64,000 bases of DNA. It comes from Leucobacter sp. PH1c. Lineage in GTDB: Bacteria; Actinomycetota; Actinomycetes; Actinomycetales; Microbacteriaceae. Under the pieces are notes generated by a model, which saw only the letters and a program-made list of their open reading frames with translations, had not been told where the DNA came from and did not search any database. Below are positions 1 to 12,546 of this stretch, one piece after another; within the stretch, counting starts at the first letter, position 1; each line of letters opens with the position of its first letter. The stretch spans positions 1 to 64,000 of the forward strand of contig NZ_AYMV01000027.1 of NCBI RefSeq assembly GCF_000633415.1, read 5' to 3'. The position numbers and the translations under genes were made by a program.

Positions 1-1211
1 GCGGCGCGCGCCGCGCGGAGCACGTTCAGCGTGCCGAGCACGTTCGTCTTCCAGGCCTCGTCCGGGTACTGCTCGAGCATGGGGAGGTGCTTCAGTGCGG
101 CCGCGTGGAAGACAACCTCGGGGCGGCGCTCCACGAAGAGGCGCTCGAGGGTCTCCGCGTCGCGGATGTCGGCGAGGACCACGTCGTTCGTGTCGAGCAG
201 GCCGTGCCCGCTGATCGACAGCTGCGTCTCCTGCAGCGCGGTCTCGTCGCGGTCGAGCATGATGAGCTCGTCGGGCGCGAATCGAGCGAGCTGGCGGCAG
301 AGCTCGGAGCCGATCGAGCCGCCGGCGCCCGTCACGAGCACCCGCTTATCCTGCAGGTAGGAGGCGATCGACTCGGTCTCGAGCCGCACGGGGTGCCGGC
401 CGATGAGATCCTCGATGCTGAGGGCGCGCACGTCGGAGATCGCGGAGGCGTTGCGCAGGATCTGGTCGAGCGGGGGCAGCACGAGGGCCGTCATCCCGGC
501 GCGGTCCGCGGCTTCGTCGACCCGGCGCATGAGCGCGGCGTCAGCGTCACCGATGCAGACGATGATCCGGGTGGCGCGGGTGCTGCGAGCGACGCGGCCG
601 AGATCCTCGAAGCCGCCGAGCACGCGCACGCCCCGCACCTCGTGGTTGCGCTTCATCGGATCGTCGTCGATGAACCCGACGGGCAGCACGGCGCCCGCCG
701 CATCCGTGAGCAGCCGCTTCGCCGTCTGCACGCCCAGGTAGCCTGCGCCGTAGAGCAGCGTGCGCTCGGCCTCCGCGCCGGGCTTCAGCTGGCGCTCGTT
801 GTAGAGCCGGAGCACGTAGCGCGCGACGCCCATGAGGCTGAACGCGATCGGTGCCGCGATCACGAGCGTGCTGCGCGGGATCCCGTTGCCGTAGCCCACC
901 AGGTAGGCGACGATCCAGGTGCAGATCATCACGGCGGTGACGTTCAGCACGAGTGCGCGCACCTCGTCGAAGCTGCCGACCTCGTAGCGGCTGCGGTACA
1001 GCCAGAAGAGCCAGCCGCCGATGAGCTGGAACACGGCCGCCGCGCCGATCACGACGAAGGTCCAGCCCCAGTGGATGTGGCTCAGGTTGAAGTCGAAGCG
1101 GAGCACGAGCGCGGCCAGGACGGCGCCCGCCCAGGAGAGCGCGTCGAGCGCGAAGAGCACACCGTACTGCTTCGCGAAGTGCGCGATCCGTGCGCTGAGG
1201 GTCTGCGGCAC
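1..1211 (-). CDS. CapD/FlaA1-type NDP-sugar dehydratase/epimerase, partial (3' end outside window)
   Basis: Only the first ~403 codons are in the window. The N-terminal ~140 residues hold about four hydrophobic membrane segments. The soluble part has a Rossmann motif GAGGSIGSE following YLQDKRVLVT, and then the family-typical AAALKHLPMLE segment. This is the layout of membrane-bound nucleoside-diphosphate-sugar 4,6-dehydratases/epimerases (WbpM/PglF/CapD), which modify UDP-HexNAc for surface polysaccharides or glycans. I chose the GTG start (VPQTLSARIAHFAKQYG) at 1211. It has GGAG seven bases upstream and keeps the membrane domain in frame; the ATG at 1222 is in another frame. The gene follows tuf in the same direction but is separated from it by a strong hairpin, so it is probably not part of the str operon. 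Substrate is unknown. Confidence 0.85.
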   Translation of the reverse strand, partial: MPQTLSARIAHFAKQYGVLFALDALSWAGAVLAALVLRFDFNLSHIHWGWTFVVIGAAAVFQLIGGWLFWLYRSRYEVGSFDEVRALVLNVTAVMICTWIVAYLVGYGNGIPRSTLVIAAPIAFSLMGVARYVLRLYNERQLKPGAEAERTLLYGAGYLGVQTAKRLLTDAAGAVLPVGFIDDDPMKRNHEVRGVRVLGGFEDLGRVARSTRATRIIVCIGDADAALMRRVDEAADRAGMTALVLPPLDQILRNASAISDVRALSIEDLIGRHPVRLETESIASYLQDKRVLVTGAGGSIGSELCRQLARFAPDELIMLDRDETALQETQLSISGHGLLDTNDVVLADIRDAETLERLFVERRPEVVFHAAALKHLPMLEQYPDEAWKTNVLGTLNVLRAARA

Positions 1212-1380
1212 CCGGGCTCCATTCGTTTGTCGTGCGTCGGCCCCGCGAACAGGGCCTCCTTCGAGGATAGCGCGCGCCGCGCCGGACCCTCGGATCGCCA
1301 CCCGTCCCAGCCGGAATCCCCGCGGGGCGGGACGCCCCGCACGGAGGATCCGCGGGAGCGAGAAGCCCCGGAAACGGGAA

Positions 1381-1411
1381 GAGCCCCCCGGGAACATGTC
1401 CCGGGGGGCTC
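1381..1411 (-). terminator. rho-independent-like terminator after tuf
   Basis: Perfect 13-bp inverted repeat (GAGCCCCCCGGGA / TCCCGGGGGGCTC) with a 5-nt loop, 36 nt past the tuf stop codon. On the minus strand it is followed by TTCCCGTTTCC, a weak T-rich tract. It very likely ends the str-operon transcript. Confidence 0.8.
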
Positions 1412-1447
1412 GACGGCCGAAGCCGCCTCTCGTCAGTTCGTCAGAAC

Positions 1448-2641
1448 TTAGGAGATGACCTTGGTCACCGTGCCGGCGCCGACGGTGCGGCCACCCTCAC
1501 GGATCGCGAAGCCGAGGCCCTCCTCCATAGCGATCGGCTGGATCAGCTCGACCGACATGTCGGTGGTGTCGCCGGGCATAACCATCGGCTTGTCCTCGGG
1601 CAGGGTGATGACACCGGTCACGTCAGTCGTACGGAAGTAGAACTGCGGACGGTAGTTCGTCTCGAACGGGTTGTGGCGGCCGCCCTCTTCCTTCTTCAGG
1701 ATGTAGGCGGTGCCCTCGAAGTTCGTGTGCGGGGTGATCGAGCCGGGCTCGACGATGACCTGACCGCGCTCCACGTCCTCGCGCTTGGTGCCGCGGAGGA
1801 GGAGGCCACAGTTCTCGCCTGCCCACGCCTCGTCGAGCTGCTTGTGGAACATCTCGATGCCGGTGACGGTGGTCTTCTGCGTCGGGCGCAGACCCACGAT
1901 CTCGACCTCGGAGTTGATCTTCAGCGTGCCACGCTCGGCGCGGCCCGTGACGACCGTGCCACGGCCGGTGATCGTGAAGACATCCTCGACGGGCATGAGG
2001 AACGCCTTGTCCTTGTCGCGCACGGGATCGGGGATGTTCTCATCCACGGCCTCCATGAGCTCCAGAACGGAGTTCACCCACTTCTCCTCGCCCTGCAGAG
2101 CCTGGTAGCCCGACACGCGGACGACGGGAACGTCGTCCCCGGGGTAGCCCTGCTTGGAGAGCTCCTCACGGACCTCCATCTCGACGAGCTCGAGGATCTC
2201 CTCGTCGTCGACCTGGTCGCACTTGTTGAGCGCGACGAGCAGGTAGGGAACGCCAACCTGCTTCGCGAGCAGGATGTGCTCCTTGGTCTGTGCCATCATG
2301 CCGTCGGTCGCCGCAACCACGAGGATTGCGCCGTCCATCTGAGCGGCACCGGTGATCATGTTCTTGATGTAGTCAGCGTGACCGGGGGCATCAACGTGAG
2401 CGTAGTGGCGCTTGTCGGTCTCGTACTCAACGTGCGAGATGTTGATGGTGATGCCGCGCTGGCGCTCCTCAGGAGCCGAATCGATCGTGTCGAAGTCGCG
2501 CTGCACGTTCACGTCAGACGGGAACTTGTCGGCGAGCGTCTTCGAGATCGCCGCGGTAAGGGTGGTCTTACCGTGGTCGACGTGACCGATCGTTCCGATG
2601 TTTACGTGCGGCTTGGTCCGCTCGAACTTGGCCTTCGCCAC
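1448..2641 (-). CDS. tuf: translation elongation factor Tu
   Basis: 397-residue EF-Tu, the GTPase that delivers aminoacyl-tRNA to the ribosome. The N-terminus [20 protein letters not shown] is canonical. G1 is GHVDHGKT, G3 is DAPGHADY and G4 is NKCD. Domains 2 and 3 are complete to the usual C-terminal AGTVTKVIS. An in-frame ATG lies 11 codons upstream, but the GTG at 2641 follows GAGGAGGACCATA (an excellent Shine-Dalgarno) and matches the universal EF-Tu N-terminus, so GTG is the start. It lies downstream of fusA in the classic rpsL-rpsG-fusA-tuf order, 160 nt away, with a hairpin between, so it may also have its own promoter. Confidence 0.98.
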   Translation of the reverse strand: MAKAKFERTKPHVNIGTIGHVDHGKTTLTAAISKTLADKFPSDVNVQRDFDTIDSAPEERQRGITINISHVEYETDKRHYAHVDAPGHADYIKNMITGAAQMDGAILVVAATDGMMAQTKEHILLAKQVGVPYLLVALNKCDQVDDEEILELVEMEVREELSKQGYPGDDVPVVRVSGYQALQGEEKWVNSVLELMEAVDENIPDPVRDKDKAFLMPVEDVFTITGRGTVVTGRAERGTLKINSEVEIVGLRPTQKTTVTGIEMFHKQLDEAWAGENCGLLLRGTKREDVERGQVIVEPGSITPHTNFEGTAYILKKEEGGRHNPFETNYRPQFYFRTTDVTGVITLPEDKPMVMPGDTTDMSVELIQPIAMEEGLGFAIREGGRTVGAGTVTKVIS

Positions 2642-2760
2642 TATGGTCCTCCTCAGGACATCGAGTACCGCCACCCTCCGACGGTTTCGGAGAGCACGAG
2701 TACGGGGTGTGTACCTATGTTACAAGCTCAGGACGGTGATCGCGACCCGAGCCGGGTGGC

Positions 2761-2787
2761 CGGCGGCGACAGGTGATGTCGCCGCCG
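2761..2787 (-). terminator. hairpin between fusA and tuf
   Basis: Perfect 10-bp arms (CGGCGGCGAC / GTCGCCGCCG) with a 7-nt loop, 15 nt after the fusA stop. There is no T-tract, so it may be a partial terminator, an mRNA-stabilising stem or an attenuator that lets tuf be expressed separately. The AT-rich stretch at about 2715-2735, upstream of tuf, could hold a tuf promoter, but I cannot assign its boxes firmly. Confidence 0.45.
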
Positions 2788-2801
2788 ACCGACGGGCGGT
2801 G

Positions 2802-4916
2802 TTACTCGCCCTTAGCCTTCTGAACGATCTCATCGGCCACGGCCTTCGGAACCTCCGCGTAGGAGTCGAAGGTCATCGAGAACACCGCGCGACCGCTGGT
2901 CTTCGACCGCAGATCGCCGATGTACCCGAACATCTCGGAAAGCGGCACGAGTGCGCGCACAACCTTGACGCCGGAGGCGTCCTCCATCGACTGGATCTGA
3001 CCGCGACGCGAGTTCAGATCGCCAATGACGTCGCCCATGTACTCCTCGGGAGTACGGACCTCGACGGCCATCATGGGCTCGAGGATGACGGGCTGCGCCA
3101 GGCGAGCCGCCTCCTTGAACGCCATCGAGCCGGCGATCTTGAACGCCATCTCCGAGGAGTCGACGTCGTGGTACTGACCGTCGAGCAGGCTGGCCTTGAC
3201 GCCCACGACGGGGAAGCCGGCGAGGATGCCGTACTCCATCGCGTCCTGGATACCCGCGTTGACCGAGGGGATGTACTCGCGCGGGACGCGGCCACCGGTG
3301 ACCTTGTCCTCGAACTCGTAGATCTTGTCGCCCTCGACCTCGAGCGGAGCAAGCGCGATCTGCACCTTTGCGAACTGACCGGAACCACCGGTCTGCTTCT
3401 TGTGGGTGTAGTCGTACTTCTCGACCGCGCGACGGATGGTCTCGCGGTAGGCGACCTGGGGCTTGCCCACGTTCGCCTCAACCTTGAACTCGCGCTTCAT
3501 GCGGTCGACGAGGATGTCGAGGTGCAGCTCGCCCATGCCGGCGATGACCGTCTGGCCGGTCTCGGCGTTGAGGCTCACGCGGAACGTGGGATCCTCTTCG
3601 GCGAGCTTCTGGATGGCGACGCCGAGCTTCTCCTGGTCACCCTTGGTCTTGGGCTCGATCGCGACCTCGATGACGGGCTCCGGGAAGGTCATCGACTCGA
3701 GCACGACCTGCTTGTCCGGATCGGACAGCGTGTCACCCGTGGTGGTGTCCTTGAGACCGATCACCGCGTAGATGTTGCCGGCGGTGAGCTCCTCGACGGG
3801 GTTCTCCTTGTTGGCGTGCATCTGGAAGATCTTGCCGATGCGCTCCTTCTTGCCCTTGGTCGAGTTGACGACCTGGGCGCCCGACGGGGCGTGACCGGAG
3901 TACACGCGCACGTAGGTGAGGCGACCGAAGAAGGGGTGCACGGCGATCTTGAAGGCGAGCGCCGAGAACGGCTGGTCCGCCTGGGGCAGACGCTCGATGA
4001 CGACCGACTCGTCGCGGGGATCGTGCGCCTCGATGGCGCCCACGTCGAGCGGGTTCGGCAGGAAGTCAACAACCGCGTCGAGCATCGGCTGGATGCCGCG
4101 GTTCTTGAAGGCCGAGCCGCAGTACACGGGGTAGATCTCGTTGTTCACGACGAGCTTGCGGATGCCGCCCTTGATCTCCTCGATCGAGAGCTCCTCGCCA
4201 CCGAAGAACTTCTCGAGGAGCTCGTCGTCGGTCTCCGCGACGGTCTCGACGAGCTTCGCACGGTACTCCTCGGCCTTGGCCTGGAGCTCGGCGGGGATCT
4301 CGCGGGTCTCGTAGTTCGCGCCCAGGGTCACGTCGCCCTTGGCGTCGCCCTCCCAGACGAAGGCCTGCATCGAGAGCAGGTCGACGACGCCGACGAAGTC
4401 GGACTCCGAGCCGATGGGGAGCTGCATGACGAGCGGCTTCGCACCGAGGCGGTTGATGATGGTGTCGACGGTGAAGTAGAAGTCCGCGCCCATCTTGTCC
4501 ATCTTGTTGACGAAGCAGATGCGGGGGACGCCGTACTTGTCGGCCTGACGCCACACGGTCTCGGACTGGGGCTCAACGCCCTCCTTGCCGTCGAAGACTG
4601 CGACGGCGCCGTCGAGCACGCGGAGCGAGCGCTCCACCTCGACGGTGAAGTCCACGTGGCCCGGGGTGTCGATGATGTTGATCTGGTTCTTGTTCCAGAA
4701 GCAGGTCACGGCGGCCGACGTGATCGTGATGCCGCGCTCCTTCTCCTGCTCCATCCAGTCAGTCGTCGCGCCACCGTCGTGGGTCTCGCCGAGCTTGTGG
4801 TTGACACCCGTGTAGAACAGGATGCGCTCGGTGGTGGTGGTCTTGCCGGCATCAATGTGAGCCATGATGCCGATGTTGCGGACCTTGCTCAGGTCGGTGA
4901 GCACGTCTTGTGCCAC
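2802..4916 (-). CDS. fusA: translation elongation factor G
   Basis: 704-residue EF-G, the GTPase that drives ribosomal translocation. It has [15 protein letters not shown] (G1), DTPGHVDF (G3) and [10 protein letters not shown] (G4), followed by all C-terminal domains. I chose GTG at 4916 ([20 protein letters not shown]): it follows CCCGGAGGAGACCCC and matches family N-termini. The longer ATG-initiated reading starts 30 codons upstream, inside two GC-rich stem-loops, and adds unrelated sequence. It is third in the str operon, 114 nt after rpsG. Confidence 0.98.
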   Translation of the reverse strand: MAQDVLTDLSKVRNIGIMAHIDAGKTTTTERILFYTGVNHKLGETHDGGATTDWMEQEKERGITITSAAVTCFWNKNQINIIDTPGHVDFTVEVERSLRVLDGAVAVFDGKEGVEPQSETVWRQADKYGVPRICFVNKMDKMGADFYFTVDTIINRLGAKPLVMQLPIGSESDFVGVVDLLSMQAFVWEGDAKGDVTLGANYETREIPAELQAKAEEYRAKLVETVAETDDELLEKFFGGEELSIEEIKGGIRKLVVNNEIYPVYCGSAFKNRGIQPMLDAVVDFLPNPLDVGAIEAHDPRDESVVIERLPQADQPFSALAFKIAVHPFFGRLTYVRVYSGHAPSGAQVVNSTKGKKERIGKIFQMHANKENPVEELTAGNIYAVIGLKDTTTGDTLSDPDKQVVLESMTFPEPVIEVAIEPKTKGDQEKLGVAIQKLAEEDPTFRVSLNAETGQTVIAGMGELHLDILVDRMKREFKVEANVGKPQVAYRETIRRAVEKYDYTHKKQTGGSGQFAKVQIALAPLEVEGDKIYEFEDKVTGGRVPREYIPSVNAGIQDAMEYGILAGFPVVGVKASLLDGQYHDVDSSEMAFKIAGSMAFKEAARLAQPVILEPMMAVEVRTPEEYMGDVIGDLNSRRGQIQSMEDASGVKVVRALVPLSEMFGYIGDLRSKTSGRAVFSMTFDSYAEVPKAVADEIVQKAKGE

Positions 4917-4951
4917 GGGGTCTCCTCCGGGTGGGGGTGAAAGTTTGGATC

Positions 4952-5001
4952 GCGGGGCTGCGCCCCGCAGGGGGCAGCCCGGGCCGCGAAGCGCGGCCCG
5001 G
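4952..5001 (-). repeat. two tandem stem-loops in the rpsG-fusA spacer
   Basis: Two adjacent perfect inverted repeats: 4952-4968 (GCGGGGC-TGC-GCCCCGC) and 4979-5001 (10-bp arms CCGGGCCGCG / CGCGGCCCGG with a 3-nt loop). They lie between the rpsG stop and the fusA ribosome-binding site. They could act as an attenuator, processing site or regulatory stem setting EF-G output relative to S12/S7. No T-tract follows. Confidence 0.6.
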
Positions 5002-5030
5002 ACCACCCACCGGGGTCTACCGTGGTGTGA

Positions 5031-5501
5031 TTACCAGCGGTAGTGAGCGAAGGCGCGGTTCGACTCGGCCATCTTGTGCGTGTCCTCGCGACGCTTCACC
5101 GCGGCACCGAGGCCGTTGGAAGCGTCGAGGATCTCGTTGGTGAGACGCTCGGTCATCGTGTTCTCACGACGAGCCTTCGCGTAGCTGGTCAGCCAGCGGA
5201 GTGCGAGCGTGTTCGCACGGTGCGGCTTGACCTCGACGGGCACCTGGTAGGTGCTGCCGCCGACGCGACGCGAACGGACCTCGAGGGTGGGGCGCACGTT
5301 GTCGAGCGCCTTCTTGAGGACCGTGACAGCGTCCTGACCGGACTTCTCGGCGACGTTCTCGAGGGCACCGTAGACGATGCGCTCGGCGAGACCCTTCTTG
5401 CCATCAAGAAGAATCTTGTTGACGAGCTGGCTCACGATGGGAGCGCCGTATACGGGATCGGCGACGACAGGGCGCTTGGGAGCAGGACCTTTACGGGGCA
5501 T
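5031..5501 (-). CDS. rpsG: 30S ribosomal protein S7
   Basis: 156-residue uS7, the primary 16S rRNA-binding protein of the 30S head. It begins [20 protein letters not shown] and ends with the conserved NRAFAHYRW. Its ATG at 5501 overlaps the rpsL stop codon by one base (TAATG), with AAGGTG upstream, implying translational coupling to rpsL. Confidence 0.98.
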   Translation of the reverse strand: MPRKGPAPKRPVVADPVYGAPIVSQLVNKILLDGKKGLAERIVYGALENVAEKSGQDAVTVLKKALDNVRPTLEVRSRRVGGSTYQVPVEVKPHRANTLALRWLTSYAKARRENTMTERLTNEILDASNGLGAAVKRREDTHKMAESNRAFAHYRW

Positions 5502-5872
5502 TACTTCACCTTCTTTGCACCGTAGCGGCTACGAGCCTGCTGACGGTCCTTGACCGCCTGCGTGTCGAGCGCGCCGCGCACGATCTTGTAGCGGACACCG
5601 GGGAGGTCCTTGACTCGACCACCGCGCACGAGCACCAGCGAGTGCTCCTGCAGGTTGTGGCCCTCGCCGGGGATGTAGGCGGTGACCTCGGTCCCGTTGC
5701 GGAGCTTCACACGAGCGACCTTACGCATCGCCGAGTTCGGCTTCTTCGGGGTGGTGGTGTAGACACGGGTGCACACCCCGGCCTGCTGCGGGTTCGCCTT
5801 CAGAGCGGGAGCCTTGGTCTTAGAGACCTTCGGCGACCGGCCCTTGCGAACCAACTGCTGAATAGTTGGCAC
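5501..5872 (-). CDS. rpsL: 30S ribosomal protein S12
   Basis: 123-residue uS12, which controls decoding accuracy at the A site. The sequence [14 protein letters not shown] is canonical. The streptomycin-relevant Lys in TTPKKPNSA is unchanged, so no classical resistance substitution is visible there. I chose GTG at 5872, which follows CATAGGAGAATCA; an ATG eight codons upstream adds residues absent from the family. It is the first gene of the str operon. Confidence 0.98.
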   Translation of the reverse strand: MPTIQQLVRKGRSPKVSKTKAPALKANPQQAGVCTRVYTTTPKKPNSAMRKVARVKLRNGTEVTAYIPGEGHNLQEHSLVLVRGGRVKDLPGVRYKIVRGALDTQAVKDRQQARSRYGAKKVK

Positions 5873-6017
5873 TGATTCTCCTATGTACTCCTGCACGGTG
5901 ACAGGAATGCTTCAAATGGTTTGAGCATGTGCGACCGCTTGCGCGGACGCTGAGCTGCTGGCCTCGTCCCCGCGCGAACGCGAGCCCGTGGCCGGAGTGC
6001 AGCTATGCCGTGGGGGT

Positions 6018-6035
6018 ACCGCCCCGAGGGGCGGT
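6018..6035 (-). repeat. stem-loop in the rpsL leader
   Basis: Perfect 8-bp arms (ACCGCCCC / GGGGCGGT) with a 2-nt loop inside the 313-nt gap (5873-6185) between rpsL and the upstream gene. It lies downstream of the candidate promoter at 6080-6108, so it would be in the untranslated leader of the str operon mRNA. It could instead terminate transcripts from the upstream gene. The rest of the gap shows no gene. Confidence 0.45.
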
Positions 6036-6079
6036 GATCCCATGGCGCGCTCCCCCATCCTCCGCCGTGCAGGCACGAC

Positions 6080-6108
6080 TCAGTACGCTGGAGCACACCA
6101 AGAGCCAA
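6080..6108 (-). promoter_or_regulatory. candidate str operon promoter
   Basis: On the minus strand TTGGCT (6108-6103) is followed, after 17 nt, by TACTGA (6085-6080). The spacing fits a housekeeping sigma promoter about 200 nt upstream of rpsL, but the -10 match is modest. Confidence 0.35.
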
Positions 6109-6185
6109 CTTTACGCGCTCGCGGCGGGTCGCGCAAGGAGTCGGGGCCCCTCGCCCGATCACGGCGCGGGGTTCACTGCCCGCGC

Positions 6186-6827
6186 TCAGCTCGGCGGCTC
6201 GAGGCCCTCGCTCAGCTCATCGAGCATGGCCCGGATCTGGGGCTCCACGAAGCGGTCGATGGCCGCCACGATCCGGTCGCGGTGCGCGAGGAGCGCGAAG
6301 CACACGGCCCGCCCGCACTCCTCCGCGTGGGCGTCGGCGCGCGCGATCTCGTCGCGCAGCTGCTGTTTCTCGGCCGCGCTGAGCGGGGGCCGCGGCAGCG
6401 GGGGCTCGGGGCGCGCGGTCTCCGCGAGGCCCGAGAGGGTGAAGAGGAACGGCTGCTCAGCATCGCCGGGTTCGGGATCCGGATCGAGGCCCTCGTACTC
6501 GGGCGCGAGGCCCGCCGCGGGGTCGTAGCCGCCCGAGCGCCACATCTCGTCTTGCGTGAGCTCGGCGTGGAGCGCGGGCAGCTGCGCCTCGGTGAACTCC
6601 TCGACCCGGCGATCGATGATGCGCTGCAGGCGCGAGACGAGCGCGTGCGTCACCTGGTGCGGCACATCGCGCGTGAGGCCGGCCGCCGTGAGGAACGGAG
6701 ATCCCGTGCAGCGCGCGCAGAGGCGCGCCCGCCCGCGGTGACTGCCGGGGCTCCACCGGGGCACCCAACGCAGCCAGGCGTCGACGGCTCCGGAGACCCG
6801 CTCCTCGATCGTCGCGGCCACGGTCAC
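6186..6827 (-). CDS. hypothetical protein, soluble, charged
   Basis: 213 residues, not recognised. It has no membrane segment or signal peptide. An early RARLCARCTG segment contains a CxxC pair, which alone is too little for a zinc ribbon. The middle is acidic and Pro-rich (about residues 110-145) and the C-terminal third looks helical (EKQQLRDEIARADAHAEE). I chose GTG at 6827 because it overlaps the upstream stop codon in a GTGA arrangement, indicating coupling. It is the third gene of a three-gene set (8379 to 6186) on the same strand downstream of rpoC, the other two being membrane proteins. A role with those proteins is inferred from position only. Confidence 0.7.
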   Translation of the reverse strand: MTVAATIEERVSGAVDAWLRWVPRWSPGSHRGRARLCARCTGSPFLTAAGLTRDVPHQVTHALVSRLQRIIDRRVEEFTEAQLPALHAELTQDEMWRSGGYDPAAGLAPEYEGLDPDPEPGDAEQPFLFTLSGLAETARPEPPLPRPPLSAAEKQQLRDEIARADAHAEECGRAVCFALLAHRDRIVAAIDRFVEPQIRAMLDELSEGLEPPS

Positions 6828-7306
6828 TCGTCGCTCTCGCTGCGCTCCCAGGGCCACCGCGGCGGCGGCCGGTCTGTGTAGACCCGGCGGGCCAGCACGG
6901 CCCAGAAGAGGAGCTGGGCGACGGCCCAGATGATGGGGAGCGCGATCCCGAACGGGCTGAGCCAGGTGTCCTCGAGCCGCATGCCGGCAAGCCCGCCGCC
7001 GAGCCCCCAGAGGAGGTATGCGCCGCCCGCGACCGCGAGCACCCGGCCCCAGGCGGGGCCCAGGCGACCGCGCAGCAGCACGAGGGCCTCGCCCCAGAGC
7101 GCCCCGGCCAGCAGCGCGAGCGCGGCGATCACCACGAGGGGCGCGCCCCAGACCGCGACGTCATCGGTGCTCACGGGGTCGCGCCCGAGTGCGAGCGCGA
7201 GACCGCCCCAGGCGGCGATGAGCAGCGCGACCGCGACGATCACGCTGGCGAGGATCAGGGCCCCCACGTACCCGCGGGTGACCCCGCGGCGGGGCCCCGT
7301 GCTCAT
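6824..7306 (-). CDS. hypothetical four-helix membrane protein
   Basis: 160 residues with about four hydrophobic segments (roughly 15-40, 52-75, 88-108 and 119-142) and a charged, Pro/Arg-rich C-terminus. No family recognised. The ATG at 7306 overlaps the stop codon of the upstream gene (ATGA), and its own stop overlaps the downstream GTG start by 4 nt, so the three genes are tightly coupled. An upstream ATG at 7717 would run through the coding frame of the neighbouring gene and is rejected. Confidence 0.75.
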   Translation of the reverse strand: MSTGPRRGVTRGYVGALILASVIVAVALLIAAWGGLALALGRDPVSTDDVAVWGAPLVVIAALALLAGALWGEALVLLRGRLGPAWGRVLAVAGGAYLLWGLGGGLAGMRLEDTWLSPFGIALPIIWAVAQLLFWAVLARRVYTDRPPPRWPWERSESDE

Positions 7307-8379
7307 GGCTGCGTCGCCTGCACCTCGACCATGGCCGCCTCGTACTCGGCGAGCGCCTCCGCGTTCCGCAGCTTCATGCGTCGGCCGCGGGCGCCGATCC
7401 AGGCGCCGAACCAGACGGTGACCTCGCGGGCGACCGCCGCGGCGCCGAGCGCCGGGACGGTGAGGCCGAAGCGGTGCACGAGGTCCATGAGCGAGTGCGC
7501 CCCGAACGAGAAGCCGGGGAGCATCTCCTGCGGGCGGGCGTACGGCGTTCCGAAGAAGCCGAGGGCGAGCATCGCGGAGGCCCACACGGCCGCAGCGACG
7601 AAGAAGCCGCCGAGGACGTAGGCCCACCAGCCGGCCCGGCCGACGATCAGCACGAGCAGCACCGAGGCCACGAAGAACGTCGCGACCGGGATGATGAACG
7701 TGAGCGAGGTGAGCCACGGGAGCAGCCCCTCGGAGAGGAAGGTCGACGGCGGGAAGTACTGCGACACCCAGGCGGCGATCACGCCGAGGAAGAGCGCGGC
7801 GAACACGACCGTGGAGAGCAGGGAGATGAGGACGCCGGCGCCGCGGTTGCCGCGCAGCTCCGGGGGCATGGGCGTCTGCGTGTACAGCGCGGCCATCGGG
7901 TGATCGGCGCTCACGCGGATCTCGCCGTCGCGCTCGGGCGGAAGCGCAGCTCCGAAGGGCACCGTCGCGGGCGCCGCTCCGGCAGCCGCGGGCGCCGCGC
8001 TCGGCAGATCGTCGTACGCGGGTGCGGGTGCGGTGGGCGCCGCTGCGGCAGCCGGGACCGTGGGAGCCGGCGCCATGTCGAGCTGTGTGTCGACCGCGCT
8101 GATGGCCTCGCGGCGGGAGCGCTCGGCCTCATCGAGCTCGTTCGCCGCGGCGCTCGCGGCGGGGGTCTCCCCCGCGACGGGGGCATCCTCCGCTGCTGCG
8201 CCGTCGGTCGCTGCGTTCGCGGCGCTCGCCTCGTCCGCGACAGTGTCGCGGGAGCGCTGCACGGCGCGGAGCACCTCGGTCTCGCTCGCCTGCGCCTCTT
8301 CGACGGGGGCCCCGGGGACGCCGACGGTCTCGGGGGTCTCCGCGGCCCGCGCGCCGGAAGTCTCTCGGTCCTCGCTCAT
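7303..8379 (-). CDS. hypothetical membrane protein with long acidic N-terminus
   Basis: 358 residues. The first ~165 are low-complexity, Ala/Glu/Pro-rich and probably disordered and cytoplasmic (SEDRETSGARAAETPE onward). About five hydrophobic segments follow (ISLLSTVVFAALFLGVIAAW, LTFIIPVATFFVASVLLVLI and others), and the tail is basic (GARGRRMKLRNAEALAE). Function not recognised. I chose ATG at 8379 over ATG at 8394; AGAGGTGAACCC lies just upstream. It is the first gene of a coupled trio lying after rpoC, separated from it by a strong hairpin at 8551-8586. Confidence 0.75.
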   Translation of the reverse strand: MSEDRETSGARAAETPETVGVPGAPVEEAQASETEVLRAVQRSRDTVADEASAANAATDGAAAEDAPVAGETPAASAAANELDEAERSRREAISAVDTQLDMAPAPTVPAAAAAPTAPAPAYDDLPSAAPAAAGAAPATVPFGAALPPERDGEIRVSADHPMAALYTQTPMPPELRGNRGAGVLISLLSTVVFAALFLGVIAAWVSQYFPPSTFLSEGLLPWLTSLTFIIPVATFFVASVLLVLIVGRAGWWAYVLGGFFVAAAVWASAMLALGFFGTPYARPQEMLPGFSFGAHSLMDLVHRFGLTVPALGAAAVAREVTVWFGAWIGARGRRMKLRNAEALAEYEAAMVEVQATQP

Positions 8380-8550
8380 GGGTTCACCTCTCATCGCTGC
8401 GCTGAGCCCCGATCCCGCGGCTCAGTGTCTGTGCCGCCACAGTACAAGCTCCCGCGGGCTTTGGCCCGCGTACGCGCCCGGATCCCGCGAAATTGGAACC
8501 GGCGGAGGGGCGGAGGGGCGGAGGGGAACGCAGCGCGCCCCGGAAACGCA

Positions 8551-8586
8551 GCGCGGGCGCCCGCACCGAAGTGCGAGCGCCCGCGC
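8551..8586 (-). terminator. terminator after rpoC
   Basis: Long stem: 10-bp outer arms GCGCGGGCGC / GCGCCCGCGC plus inner CGCAC / GTGCG with a 4-nt loop (CGAA). It lies 31 nt past the rpoC stop and is followed on the minus strand by TGCGTTTCC. It probably ends the rpoBC transcript. Confidence 0.75.
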
Positions 8587-8616
8587 GCGTGGGAACCGGC
8601 TCGGCCGGTTCGGCCC

Positions 8617-12510
<3,894 letters not shown>

Positions 12511-12546
12511 AATGTTCTCCTTGGTAGCTAAAACGTCTGGTCCGGC

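Noticed and set aside
1082-1342. 86-codon minus-strand frame starting upstream of the CapD-like gene
   Set aside because: Different frame from the conserved protein; no motif and mostly intergenic.
2598-4940. 780-codon plus-strand frame opposite fusA and tuf
   Set aside because: Antisense shadow of EF-G; lacks a plausible ribosome-binding site or family motif.
6018-6035. Riboswitch in the rpsL leader
   Set aside because: Only a simple 8-bp hairpin; no conserved riboswitch core recognised.
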